Shown one piece after another: positions 8,596 through 16,411 of a stretch of DNA of 25,042 bases (position 1 is the stretch's first letter; the number at the start of each line of letters is the position of its first letter). This DNA comes from Thermodesulfobacteriota bacterium (GTDB lineage: Bacteria; Desulfobacterota; DSM-4660; Desulfatiglandales; Desulfatiglandaceae). Location: positions 1-25,042 of the forward strand of contig JANQDY010000069.1 of assembly GCA_028278625.1 (NCBI GenBank). The letters run 5' to 3'. The notes beneath the pieces were generated by a model, which ran no database searches, was not told the DNA's origin, and worked only from the letters and a program-made list of their open reading frames with translations. Made by a program: the position numbers and the translations under genes.

Positions 8596-9453
8596 TTATT
8601 CCGGTGTGGCATTCAACTGGACCATTGCATCGTATATGGGCAGCCTTTGACCCGTAAAATCTCCCACCCACTTGTCGTAGATCTTAAATATCTTCTTGGA
8701 CCGGCACAGATCGGATATGGCCCGGTCCGCGATGAGGCGAAAATCCGCATCATTCCGTCTGACTGCAAATGCAAAGGGTTCAAAGGAAAAAACATTGGGA
8801 TCAATCAAAAAGTCCATGCCGTCTTTGGCCTTTGTGGCAATGCCGATAAGGACGATCTGGTCGGCGGCGTAGGCATCGATTTTTTTCTTCCGCAGGGCAT
8901 CAACCCCGTCCTTCGCTGAGTTGAAAAACACAATCTCCGCCTTTGTCGATGTTTCTTGAAGGAGGCCTTTTAGAGAAACTGCCGTGGTTGTGTTTTTAAC
9001 GACGCCTATTTTCTTTCCGCTAAAACCGGAAGTCTCCTGATGATTGCCATTTCGAAGGGTCATTAGTGAAGCGCCAGTGACAAATGTCAGCTGGGTGAAA
9101 TCAACAAATTCACTGCGGGAAAGCGTCTTTGTGGTGGCACCGCATAATATGTCGATTTTATTGCTGATCAGGGCTTTAAACCGGTTTTCAGCCGTAATGG
9201 GAACATACTTCACTTTTACTTTGGCGCCGATGCTTTTTTCTATCTCTTTTACGACGGATTGCCCCAGTTCGATTGAATAACCATTTGCTTTTCCGTCTTT
9301 GTCCAAAAATGACATGGGCGGTTCAGACGCGCGGAAGCCGATTCTGATTTGACCTGTTTTTTTGATCTGCTGAAGGGTTCCCGATAGCTCTTTGGCTGCC
9401 AGCGGACTTGCGAAAAGAACGATCACCAAAATGATTGCCAGTTTAATCCTCAT
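8596..9453 (-). CDS. Family-3 solute-binding protein (polar amino acid ABC transporter type)
   Basis: This 285-residue protein starts at ATG 9453 behind AAGGAG. It has a signal peptide (MRIKLAIILVIVLFASPLAA, cleavage before KELSG). The body is a bacterial extracellular solute-binding protein family 3: IRIGFRASEPPMSFLDKDGK at the N-terminal lobe, then GYSIELG, then the ligand-anion-binding motif CGATTKTLSRSEFVDFT. The closing segment KKIGVVKNTTTAVSL matches the hinge region. The layout is that of GltI-like glutamate/aspartate-binding proteins. No permease or ATPase gene lies next to it, so it is an orphan receptor here. It is followed 38 bases later by the hydroxyacid dehydrogenase and preceded by a consensus-like promoter. 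It may deliver its ligand to a transporter elsewhere, or serve as a sensor. Confidence 0.88.
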   Translation of the reverse strand: MRIKLAIILVIVLFASPLAAKELSGTLQQIKKTGQIRIGFRASEPPMSFLDKDGKANGYSIELGQSVVKEIEKSIGAKVKVKYVPITAENRFKALISNKIDILCGATTKTLSRSEFVDFTQLTFVTGASLMTLRNGNHQETSGFSGKKIGVVKNTTTAVSLKGLLQETSTKAEIVFFNSAKDGVDALRKKKIDAYAADQIVLIGIATKAKDGMDFLIDPNVFSFEPFAFAVRRNDADFRLIADRAISDLCRSKKIFKIYDKWVGDFTGQRLPIYDAMVQLNATPE

Positions 9454-9512
9454 AACCGTTTTCTCCTTAATGAGAGTGAGTGAGACGGAGTGATACCATC
9501 CCATTTCTGAAA

Positions 9513-9541
9513 AATTTAGTGAAATTGAACATTCGCGTCAA
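9513..9541 (-). promoter_or_regulatory. Sigma70-like promoter for the solute-binding protein/dehydrogenase pair
   Basis: Read on the minus strand, TTGACG (9541-9536), a 17-base spacer and TAAATT (9518-9513) form a near-consensus promoter about 60 bases upstream of the ATG at 9453. It lies downstream of the amidase terminator-like stem, which supports separate transcription. Confidence 0.5.
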
Positions 9542-9582
9542 CGTAAAAGAGCAGATGCTGGCCGAATTCAGCACCAGCCACG

Positions 9583-9631
9583 AAAACAACGCGCATGGTA
9601 CCACAAAAGCTGATGAAAAGGGCCATGCGCG
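9583..9631 (-). terminator. Probable terminator after the amidase gene
   Basis: A perfect 9-bp inverted repeat (CGCGCATGG at 9590-9598 with CCATGCGCG at 9623-9631) lies just after the amidase stop. On the minus strand it is followed by TTGTTTT. The loop is long (24 bases), which lowers confidence in simple intrinsic termination. Confidence 0.45.
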
Positions 9632-9649
9632 CAGATGCGGGAGATTGTA

Positions 9650-11173
9650 TTATCCCATCGCTGCCTGGGGCGTTTTTTCCGTCCACCCGGCCACCTGTTC
9701 ATAAGCATCGGCGAGCTGTAAGACGGCCAAGTCTTTTGCGGCGGGACCGATGATTTGCATACCCATGGGCAATCCTCGGCCATTGAATCCCACGGGCACG
9801 TTCGCGATGGGACAGCCGCAAAGCGTTCCCGGTATGGTTATTTCCATCCACCGGTGGTAAGTATCCATGGGCTTACCGCCCACTTCTTTCGGCCAGTGAA
9901 TTTCGGCATCAAACGGAAAAACCTGGGCTGACGGGAGCATTAGATAATCGTATGTCTTAAACAGGGCTGCAATTGCCTGGTACCATTTTGAACGATTCAC
10001 CGATGCATCATATATATCAGAGGCCGTGAGCGTGCGTCCTCCCTCTATTTCCCACAAGGCCTCCGGCTTTATTTTGTCTCGGTTCTCCTTTTTGCAAAAA
10101 ATGGGTCCCAAGCTGCCGGCTATCAGCCATTGCCGCAACGTAAGCCAGGTCTGCCACAATTCCTCCATTGGGAAATCGACGCTGACAGACTCTACGATAC
10201 AACCCAGGCTTTCAAAGTGGGTCAACGCACGCCGACACAGCTCCAGGATACCCGGATCCATGGGTAAATAGCCGTTTAAATCATCGAGCCAGGCAATTTT
10301 TCGGCCTTTCATTTGGCCCTTTAGAGACCCTGCAAATTGAAAAGGGTCTTCTCGGATGGACAATGGAGTGCGGGAATCAAACCCTGCCATGACGGACAAC
10401 AGCATGGCCGCGTCTTTCACGGACCGTCCCATGGGCCCTTCATAGCCCAGCTGCTGCGAAAAAATCTCTATTGCAGGTCCGAAAGGGACGCGGCCGAAGG
10501 ATGGCCGAAAGCCAATGATATTGTTGTAAGCTGCCGGGTTTCTTAAAGAACCCATCATATCACTGCCGTCGGCCACCGGCACCATTCTGAGGGCCAATGC
10601 AACAGATGCGCCACCACTGCTGCCGCCGGCACACAGTCCGGGATCATAAGCGTTATAAGTGGTGCCGAATACATTGTTGTAGGTTTGCGAACCGAGGCCG
10701 AATTCCGGCGTGTTGGTTTTCCCGATAAGGATCGCGCCGGCCTTTTTCAACCGCTCGACAAAAATTGCGTCATGGCTTGTGACCTCATTGGCGAATATGG
10801 GTGATCCCATGGTTGTCGGGATATCTTTGGTGGCGGCCAGGTCTTTTACGGCATGTGGAAAACCGTGCATCCAGCCGTGATAACGACCCTTGGCCAGATC
10901 CGCATCTTTTTGCAGCGCTTCGGCAAGGAGTTCATCACGGTTGCGCAGCGATACGATTGCATTAAACGTGGGATTAAGCCGATTGATCTGCGCCAGGTAA
11001 GCCTTCATAACATCCACACAGGACACGACCCGTTGCTTTATGGCATCGGACAATTCCACGGCACTGAAATTGATAATCTCCGAAAAGGTCCCGGCTTCCG
11101 TACTTGTAGAGAATCCATGTTCTTTTTTTATGTCCATTGTTGTTGCCTTGTCATCGGTCATCTTGCGGCTCAT
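9650..11173 (-). CDS. Amidase-signature family amidohydrolase
   Basis: The 507-residue product carries the full Ser-cisSer-Lys triad of the amidase-signature family: Lys110 in PHAVKDLA, cis-Ser185 in GGSSGGAS and nucleophile Ser209 in SDMMGSLRNPAA. The spacings of 75 and 24 residues equal those of fatty acid amide hydrolase. Enzymes of this family hydrolyse C-N bonds of small or aryl amides, nitrile-derived amides, indoleacetamide and peptides. The SDMMGSLRNPAA variant is common in general amidases rather than in the GatA subunit of the tRNA amidotransferase, and no gatB or gatC is nearby. ATG 11173 is chosen because GGGTGG lies upstream; GTG 11185 and internal ATGs are alternatives. Only 14 bases separate it from the stop of the secreted glucanase-like gene, and its ribosome binding site lies in that gap. 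It is probably the last gene of the liv transcript. No signal peptide, so cytoplasmic. Confidence 0.92.
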   Translation of the reverse strand: MSRKMTDDKATTMDIKKEHGFSTSTEAGTFSEIINFSAVELSDAIKQRVVSCVDVMKAYLAQINRLNPTFNAIVSLRNRDELLAEALQKDADLAKGRYHGWMHGFPHAVKDLAATKDIPTTMGSPIFANEVTSHDAIFVERLKKAGAILIGKTNTPEFGLGSQTYNNVFGTTYNAYDPGLCAGGSSGGASVALALRMVPVADGSDMMGSLRNPAAYNNIIGFRPSFGRVPFGPAIEIFSQQLGYEGPMGRSVKDAAMLLSVMAGFDSRTPLSIREDPFQFAGSLKGQMKGRKIAWLDDLNGYLPMDPGILELCRRALTHFESLGCIVESVSVDFPMEELWQTWLTLRQWLIAGSLGPIFCKKENRDKIKPEALWEIEGGRTLTASDIYDASVNRSKWYQAIAALFKTYDYLMLPSAQVFPFDAEIHWPKEVGGKPMDTYHRWMEITIPGTLCGCPIANVPVGFNGRGLPMGMQIIGPAAKDLAVLQLADAYEQVAGWTEKTPQAAMG

Positions 11174-11187
11174 TCTGTTTCCCACCC

Positions 11188-13113
11188 TTATGGGGTGATC
11201 GCCAGTTCCTGAATCGTCAAGGAGGCACCCTGGGCCACATCAGGGGCGTTTCTTAGTGTGGTGTTTTCATTTTGGCTCACAAATGTCTTGTCCCAGTTTC
11301 CCTGAAAGGTCAGCTGCTTGGATCCATCCACGGCGATCGTCTCGGAATAGGTCCCGCCGGCTATGAAAATGGTCGATCCGGTGGTGGCTGCGTCCACTGC
11401 CTTTTGAATTCCGTCGTAGCAGGGGATCTTATCGCCGCATTTTCCGTCGGTGGTCACGTATAAATGGTGTTGTTGCGCGCCCCCGCCGCCGCCCAGGTAC
11501 CAGTCAAAGGTCGCATCGTCACCAAAGACCGCCTGGCCGTTCAGGGGGCCTGTCTGCATCCCCAGCACCGGCGTGCTGCCGACGATTCCGTTATACGCCC
11601 ATACATCCTGGGATGGGTACAGGTAGGCCGGCGTGACCTCCTGGGTGCGCAGCAGTTCCAGCATGTACGGATTAACCAGCGCGTCAGCCTGTTGGCGATC
11701 TGTCAGCAGGTTAATCACATCCTGGCCGTTGAGAAACCCGGCCAGTCCCTGAGGGTAGTCGTTGTTTTTCGTTACCGGTGCCCCTGCGGTAAAAACCTCG
11801 AAATTGTATGTGTCAACCCCCTTGATGCGCGCTACATATCCCGGCCATGCGGGCAGGTTGGTGTCATTTGTGAATTCATTCTTATAAATGACGCCCGAAG
11901 CCAGAGCGTTGTAAATGGCATACATGACATTGGCGCCGTTGCCTCCGTTTGAAAGGAGGTTGGCCACCCAGGTCGGCGTTGTGACGAGGTTATTCCAGCT
12001 GGAGCTCCAGATACATTCGAGCAATCCCTGGGCCTCCGTAGCTTCGTAAACAGCCCCGCCGGCGTCGTTTACCGCCGACCATATGACCGTGGCATTTCCA
12101 CCCGCCGCGCTGTATAATGTGAAATCCGTCAGCCGCATGGTATAGGCACCGGAGCCGTCTTTCGTGAATCCCGCATACGCCGTCCAGGCGCCGCCTTTGG
12201 TTGTTCCGCTGGCGGGATCCTGCATGTTCTGGGGGCAGCCCACACGAAAGCCCGCCTGAGTCCAGTTGGGTCCGATACCACTGGTCATTCCCGGCCATGG
12301 CTGGGAAGCCGCTGCCTTGGCGATCACCTGATCCAGTGCATTTTTAAAACTGGTAATGCCTTTAGCCCACCCGGTTCCCGAGGCCTGATTTCTGGTGATC
12401 CAGCCAATGGGATTGGTTGCACCGGGAAACGAGAGGGTCCGGGAGAAGCCGCCCGCACCGGTACCCAGCCAGGTGTATGGCGCCTGAGCGGTGTAGCCAT
12501 CCAGCACATTGCTGACGGCGCCGGTGGATTGGCCCTCTTTTGCCCCGTAGACCATTGTTGGGGCCGGGTTGTTCTGGGTGATGGGAAGGTTTGATACCTC
12601 CATGCGGCTGAGGAAATCCCAGCGGTCGATCCAGCTGAGATCGAGGGTGCCGGGAGTTCCGGAAGCGTCAAAACTCCATTCGAAATAGTTGTTGGGCATT
12701 GTCGTGGAGGCTTCCGGCATTTGGGCAGGGGGCCGGGTGTCGCTCAGGCAAGCGTACATGCGGGTTCCCCCGGCGCTTCGGTAGATGCGCAGCTTGCCCA
12801 GATCAATGTCACTCAGTTTGACCGACCCCCAGGCGCCGGCCGTGGCATTGCCGGTTTGCCACCGGCCCGATGCCTGGGACGACAGGTAGTCGAACTGAAA
12901 ATTACTCAAAAGCCAGATCTGCCCGTCGGTCGGCGTAGCGCCGTAGAACTCCCCCTGGCCGAAGTTGTTGTGCACCGTCGTTTCGTAATAGGTCTGGCCC
13001 GAGGCCGAGTGCGCCGGCGCAAGGGTCAGCAGCGCGGCCAGGCAGGTGGATGCCACAAATGGAAGGCTGTGGGCAATAAGAGATTTAATGAACCAATGCG
13101 CTTTTGTTTTCAT
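11188..13113 (-). CDS. Secreted GH64/beta-1,3-glucanase-like protein with short beta-helix tail
   Basis: ATG 13113 (GAAAGG upstream) gives 641 residues with a clear signal peptide (MKTKAHWFIKSLIAHSLPFV followed by a hydrophobic stretch, cleavage near AHS-ASG). The frame also opens at ATG 13158, overlapping the livF stop. Residues about 60-480 resemble the GH64 (laminaripentaose-producing beta-1,3-glucanase) and thaumatin-like layout: KLRIYRSAGGTRMYACLSD, then NNYFEWSFDASG, then DLSWIDRWDFLSRMEV, the segment that in GH64 reads like a YVDFVGLP strand. The remote match is recall and the catalytic acids cannot be assigned. The last 100 residues begin LYVTTDGKCGDKIPCYDGIQ and read as the start of a right-handed beta-helix, ending after LTIQELAITP. 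It follows livF by 41 bases and precedes the amidase by 14. It also holds copy 2 of the 24-base repeat. Confidence 0.6.
   Translation of the reverse strand: MKTKAHWFIKSLIAHSLPFVASTCLAALLTLAPAHSASGQTYYETTVHNNFGQGEFYGATPTDGQIWLLSNFQFDYLSSQASGRWQTGNATAGAWGSVKLSDIDLGKLRIYRSAGGTRMYACLSDTRPPAQMPEASTTMPNNYFEWSFDASGTPGTLDLSWIDRWDFLSRMEVSNLPITQNNPAPTMVYGAKEGQSTGAVSNVLDGYTAQAPYTWLGTGAGGFSRTLSFPGATNPIGWITRNQASGTGWAKGITSFKNALDQVIAKAAASQPWPGMTSGIGPNWTQAGFRVGCPQNMQDPASGTTKGGAWTAYAGFTKDGSGAYTMRLTDFTLYSAAGGNATVIWSAVNDAGGAVYEATEAQGLLECIWSSSWNNLVTTPTWVANLLSNGGNGANVMYAIYNALASGVIYKNEFTNDTNLPAWPGYVARIKGVDTYNFEVFTAGAPVTKNNDYPQGLAGFLNGQDVINLLTDRQQADALVNPYMLELLRTQEVTPAYLYPSQDVWAYNGIVGSTPVLGMQTGPLNGQAVFGDDATFDWYLGGGGGAQQHHLYVTTDGKCGDKIPCYDGIQKAVDAATTGSTIFIAGGTYSETIAVDGSKQLTFQGNWDKTFVSQNENTTLRNAPDVAQGASLTIQELAITP
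12085..12108 (+). repeat. 24-base direct repeat, copy 2 (inside a coding sequence)
   Basis: Identical over 24 bases to 7524-7547 in the same orientation. Here it encodes, on the minus strand, the AAGGNATV segment of the GH64-like protein. This copy is probably the original, since it fits the reading frame of a complete gene. Confidence 0.8.
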
Positions 13114-13154
13114 GGAATTGCCTTTCTTAAGCGTCGCGTATTCTTTGCCCGGGT

Positions 13155-13862
13155 TCATCCACCCAGGTACAATCGCCTGACCTCGGGATCTTCCAGGAGC
13201 GCCTCCCCCGTACCGGTCATCCTGTTTCTTCCCAGCTCAAGCACATAACCCCTGTGGGACACGGAAAGCCCCTTTCGGGCATTCTGTTCCACCAGGAGAA
13301 ACGAGGTGCCTTCTTGATTCATTTCCTGAATGACCCCGAAAATCATATCCACAACCATCGGCGCAAGCCCCAGGGAAGGCTCATCCAAAAGGACGAGCCG
13401 GGGTCCAAGTATGAGGATGCGGGATAGCGCCAGGATCTGGCGTTGCCCGCCGGAAAGCTCCCGGGCAGGGCGGTTTCTCATCTCTTTTATCATGGTGAAC
13501 CTGTCCAGGGTATTCCTAACGGCGGCGGCCAGTTCATGACGATTCTCCAGAAGGGAGCCGGCAATCTCCAGGTTCTCACGGACCGTAAGATTGGGAAAGA
13601 TATTCTCTCCCTGGGGGATAAAGATCAACCCTTTCCGGCCCTTCTGTTCAAGACCCTGGTGAGTCACCACCTCCCCGCGAAACAACACCCTGCCGCTTCG
13701 GGGGATGATCTGGCCCGAAACCGCCCTGAGGACCGTGGATTTCCCGGCCCCGTTGGGACCGATGATACAGACGATCTCGTTTTCAAACACATGGAGGCTC
13801 AACTGCTCAAGAATCACAAGTGGTCCGTAACCGGCGCTGATCCGGTCCAGTTCAAGCAGCAT
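13155..13862 (-). CDS. livF: Branched-chain amino acid ABC transporter, ATP-binding protein LivF
   Basis: ATG 13862 lies behind GGGAGGGAGG and gives 235 residues, the usual LivF length; the frame extends upstream only as a shadow over livG. Visible ATPase motifs are Walker A (GPNGAGKST), a Q-loop (FIPQGENIFPNLTV, typical of LivF), the signature LSGGQRQ, Walker B with catalytic Glu (LVLLDEPSLGLAP) and a switch-region Gln in LLVEQNARKGL. LivF and LivG form the cytoplasmic ATPase pair that powers import of branched-chain or related amino acids through LivHM. The start overlaps the livG stop by 11 bases, implying coupled translation. It is followed by an unrelated secreted protein gene only 41 bases later, an unusual downstream partner for a liv operon. 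Confidence 0.95.
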   Translation of the reverse strand: MLLELDRISAGYGPLVILEQLSLHVFENEIVCIIGPNGAGKSTVLRAVSGQIIPRSGRVLFRGEVVTHQGLEQKGRKGLIFIPQGENIFPNLTVRENLEIAGSLLENRHELAAAVRNTLDRFTMIKEMRNRPARELSGGQRQILALSRILILGPRLVLLDEPSLGLAPMVVDMIFGVIQEMNQEGTSFLLVEQNARKGLSVSHRGYVLELGRNRMTGTGEALLEDPEVRRLYLGG

Positions 13863-14616
13863 GGGCCTCCCTCCCCAGGTAGGCCTCAATGACGCGCGCA
13901 TCCTCCACCGCCCTGGCAGGGGTGCCCTCAAAGATGAGGCTTCCCGAGTCCATGACAAAGACTTTTTCGCAGATCTCTTTGACAAGGGGCATGTTATGCT
14001 CAATGAGAAATATTTGAATCCCCTGTTGGGCCAGTTCCATGATCACGGTGACCAGTTGACGGATCAGCGTGGGGTTGATCCCGGCAGCCGGTTCGTCCAG
14101 AAGGATCACTTGGGGTTCGGCCATGAGCACCCTCCCCAGCTCCAGGAGTTTCTGCTGGCCATAGCTCAACTGTCCGGCCAGTTGCCGTGCCACCGGTTTC
14201 AGTCTGAGAAGGCGAAGCATCTCTTCGGCCCGGGCCCTGTTTTCTTTCTCTTCCACCCGGACCCTGCCGGGCCGGAAAAACACGGACCACAGCCGTTCGC
14301 CTGTCTGATCCGGCACGGCTGCCAAGAGGTTTTCCAGAGCGGACAAAAACGGAAGGACCCGCGTCTGCTGAAAAGTGCGGACCAGACCCATCCGGTTGAT
14401 CCGGTAGGGGGGGAGACCGTTGATGGCCCTGTCTTTAAGAAAGATCTTTCCCTGATCCAGCCGGTAAAAGCCGGTAATCAGGTGAAACAGGGTGGTTTTT
14501 CCGCTTCCGTTGGGGCCCACAAGCCCGGTGATCCGGGTCCGCTCAAGTTTCAGAGAGACATCCTTAACAGCGATCAAGCCACCAAAACCCTTTGTCACGT
14601 TCTCGATTCTGAGCAT
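13852..14616 (-). CDS. livG: Branched-chain amino acid ABC transporter, ATP-binding protein LivG
   Basis: The 254-residue protein has Walker A (GLVGPNGSGKTTLFHLITG), the LivG-type Q-loop GLVRTFQQTRVLPFLSALEN, the LivG signature LSYGQQKLLELGRVL in place of LSGGQ, Walker B LLDEPAAGINP and the switch His in FLIEHNM. Length and the LSYGQQ variant separate it from LivF. It couples ATP hydrolysis to amino acid import with LivF, LivH and LivM. ATG 14616 overlaps the livM reading frame by 22 bases, so translation is probably coupled. A charged insert (RPGRVRVEEKENRARAEE) in the helical domain is at the position where LivG proteins commonly vary. Confidence 0.95.
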   Translation of the reverse strand: MLRIENVTKGFGGLIAVKDVSLKLERTRITGLVGPNGSGKTTLFHLITGFYRLDQGKIFLKDRAINGLPPYRINRMGLVRTFQQTRVLPFLSALENLLAAVPDQTGERLWSVFFRPGRVRVEEKENRARAEEMLRLLRLKPVARQLAGQLSYGQQKLLELGRVLMAEPQVILLDEPAAGINPTLIRQLVTVIMELAQQGIQIFLIEHNMPLVKEICEKVFVMDSGSLIFEGTPARAVEDARVIEAYLGREAHAA

Positions 14617-15491
14617 CCTTGCCCCTTGTATTCAGCGATGATCCCTCCCGGAAGTTTCAGCATGAGAAGGACCAGCACACCGCCGTAGACCATCCCCTGT
14701 ATGGGGGCCACAAACCGGTCCAGTCCCGAAGGGATCGGCAGAAACCGGATGGCCTCCTGAAAGAAGATGATCACAAATGCACCCAACACCGGCCCCCAGT
14801 TGGTTCCCCGGCCCCCGAGCACCACACAGAGAAGCACGAGGATCATCTCATTGAGGGTGAAGTCGTAAGGACTGATATAGGAGATGTAATGGGCCCAAAG
14901 GCTCCCCGCCAATCCGGCAATCACGGAGCCCACGGCCATGGTCCGGATCTTCAGGGAGAGGACGTTTTTGCCAAGGGCCTGGGCCACATATTCGTCTTCA
15001 CGCACCACTTTCAAGGCCCGCCCGAAGGGAGATACGGCAAGGTGGCGAACCACCAGGAACACCCCCGTGGTGAGGAGGAGGGTGAAGATCAGGAAACCGG
15101 GGAGCCCGGCAACGCCTTCGCCGATCCAGGAAGCCCTGGGAATCCCGGGCAGCCCCATGGGGCCTTTTGTGAGCCATCGCTCGTTTAAAAAGAAAAGTCT
15201 CGCCATTTCGCCGAACGAGAGCATGGCGATGCCGAAGTAGTCCCCTGTAAGCCGGAGAGCGGGGATGGCCACAAGGGCCCCCATGACGCCTGCCGCGGTC
15301 ATGGCGCAGACCATGGCGATGCCCATGGGGAGACCGGCAAGACCTAAGAGGGCTGAGGTATAGGCCCCGATGCCAAAAAAGGCCGCATGGCCGAAATTGT
15401 AGAGCCCGGTATAGCCCAGTTCCAGGTTCAGGGACATGGCAAACAGGGTATAAATCAAGGCCACGATCAGGATGTGAAAGAGATAATCCAT
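14595..15491 (-). CDS. livM: Branched-chain amino acid ABC transporter permease LivM
   Basis: The 298-residue membrane protein begins MDYLFHILIVALIYTLFAMS and carries the family-defining LGYTGLYNFGHAAFFGIGAY segment. About eight to ten hydrophobic helices follow. The ATPase-contacting loop has VREDEYVAQALGKNVLSLKI, the usual EAA-like loop of LivM, and then GGRGTNWGPVLGAF. With LivH it forms the transmembrane channel of the importer. It starts three bases after the livH stop, with the Shine-Dalgarno GGGAGGGG inside the end of livH, and overlaps livG at its 3' end. This is standard tight liv operon packing. Confidence 0.95.
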   Translation of the reverse strand: MDYLFHILIVALIYTLFAMSLNLELGYTGLYNFGHAAFFGIGAYTSALLGLAGLPMGIAMVCAMTAAGVMGALVAIPALRLTGDYFGIAMLSFGEMARLFFLNERWLTKGPMGLPGIPRASWIGEGVAGLPGFLIFTLLLTTGVFLVVRHLAVSPFGRALKVVREDEYVAQALGKNVLSLKIRTMAVGSVIAGLAGSLWAHYISYISPYDFTLNEMILVLLCVVLGGRGTNWGPVLGAFVIIFFQEAIRFLPIPSGLDRFVAPIQGMVYGGVLVLLMLKLPGGIIAEYKGQGCSESRT

Positions 15492-15494
15492 GAT

Positions 15495-16367
15495 CTAACG
15501 GACCCCTCCCATGATCCCGAAGATCCCCTTGGGCCTGAAAAGAAGCATCAGAATAATCAGGCCAAAGGCCACGGAATCCTTGTATCCCGGCGACAAAAAG
15601 GCCACCCCCAGGTTCTCCACGATGCCGATAAAAAGACCGCCCAGAAGGGCCCCCCATACATTGCCCGCGCCACCCAAAAGAACCGCTGCAAAGGCCTTGA
15701 TGAGATTGGTCAATCCCATCATCGGTTCAAGATTGGTATCCACGGCCAAAAGGATTCCGCCCACTCCCGAAAAGAGAGAGGCCAGGACCCAAACCGCCAC
15801 GCTTACTTTCTTGATATTGATCCCCATGATTTGGGCCAAGGCCATGTTGTCGGCCACGGCCCTCAGGCTTTTTCCCAGCAGAGTTTTGGTGAGAAGTAAA
15901 TAGAGGCTCCCGAGGAACAAGACCGCGGCCCCCACCATCATCAACTGGGCTGATGTAATGCACAAGCCTCCAAAGACAAGACCCCTCGAAGGCATGAGGC
16001 CGTATGACTGCAGATCCGATCCCCAAATGAGCCTGATGGCATTGCGGAGAAAATAGGATATCCCGATGGATGCGATGAGCAGCGCAATGGGGCTCCCCTG
16101 CCTCAGGGGCCCGAAAACATAGCGGTCCTGAAGCAGGCCCAAAACAATGGTCAGGGCCAGGGCAGGCAAAACAGCGTAGTAGATGGGCATGGAGAGGGGC
16201 GAAACAGTGAACAAGAGGACCAGATACGCCCCCCAGGCGATGAGTTCACCGTGGGCAAAGTTGATGAACCGGAAGACCCCGTAGATCATGGTGAGTCCCA
16301 CCGCAAAGAGGGCATAAATCGAGCCGGCGATGATCCCGTTTATGAGCAGCTGCAGGTAATAGGTCAT
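15495..16367 (-). CDS. livH: Branched-chain amino acid ABC transporter permease LivH
   Basis: The 290-residue protein opens with LLINGIIAGSIYALFAVGLT followed by MIYGVFRFINFAHGELIAWG, the diagnostic LivH sequence with the INFAHG motif. The cytoplasmic loop ADNMALAQIMGINIKKV contacts the ATPases, and GGAGNVWGALLGGLFIG is the conserved late helix pair. It is half of the transmembrane pore for branched-chain-type amino acids. ATG 16367 has only a weak upstream ribosome site. A terminator-like hairpin lies between it and the binding-protein gene, so it is likely expressed at a lower level than that gene. Confidence 0.94.
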   Translation of the reverse strand: MTYYLQLLINGIIAGSIYALFAVGLTMIYGVFRFINFAHGELIAWGAYLVLLFTVSPLSMPIYYAVLPALALTIVLGLLQDRYVFGPLRQGSPIALLIASIGISYFLRNAIRLIWGSDLQSYGLMPSRGLVFGGLCITSAQLMMVGAAVLFLGSLYLLLTKTLLGKSLRAVADNMALAQIMGINIKKVSVAVWVLASLFSGVGGILLAVDTNLEPMMGLTNLIKAFAAVLLGGAGNVWGALLGGLFIGIVENLGVAFLSPGYKDSVAFGLIILMLLFRPKGIFGIMGGVR

Positions 16368-16385
16368 ACGAAAACCGTTTGCGGG

Positions 16386-16411
16386 AAAAAACCGACCCTT
16401 CTCAATCGGTT
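16386..16411 (-). terminator. Intrinsic-terminator-like attenuator between the binding-protein gene and livH
   Basis: On the minus strand AACCGA (16411-16406), a 10-base loop and TCGGTT (16395-16390) form a 6-bp stem directly followed by four more Ts. It overlaps the TAA stop of the binding-protein gene. Partial termination here would give more binding protein than permease, as is common in ABC importer operons. Confidence 0.55.

Noticed and set aside
11188..11460. Interpretation of the GH64-like protein as truncated inside its beta-helix
   Set aside because: Short beta-helix-like tails ending after one or two strands are something I recall as a normal C-terminus in related secreted proteins, so the early stop is not evidence of truncation.
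13861..15188. Long plus-strand frames opposite livG and livM
   Set aside because: Their translations are His/Pro/Gln/Gly-rich, typical of antisense frames of GC-rich genes, and the minus strand encodes clear liv proteins.
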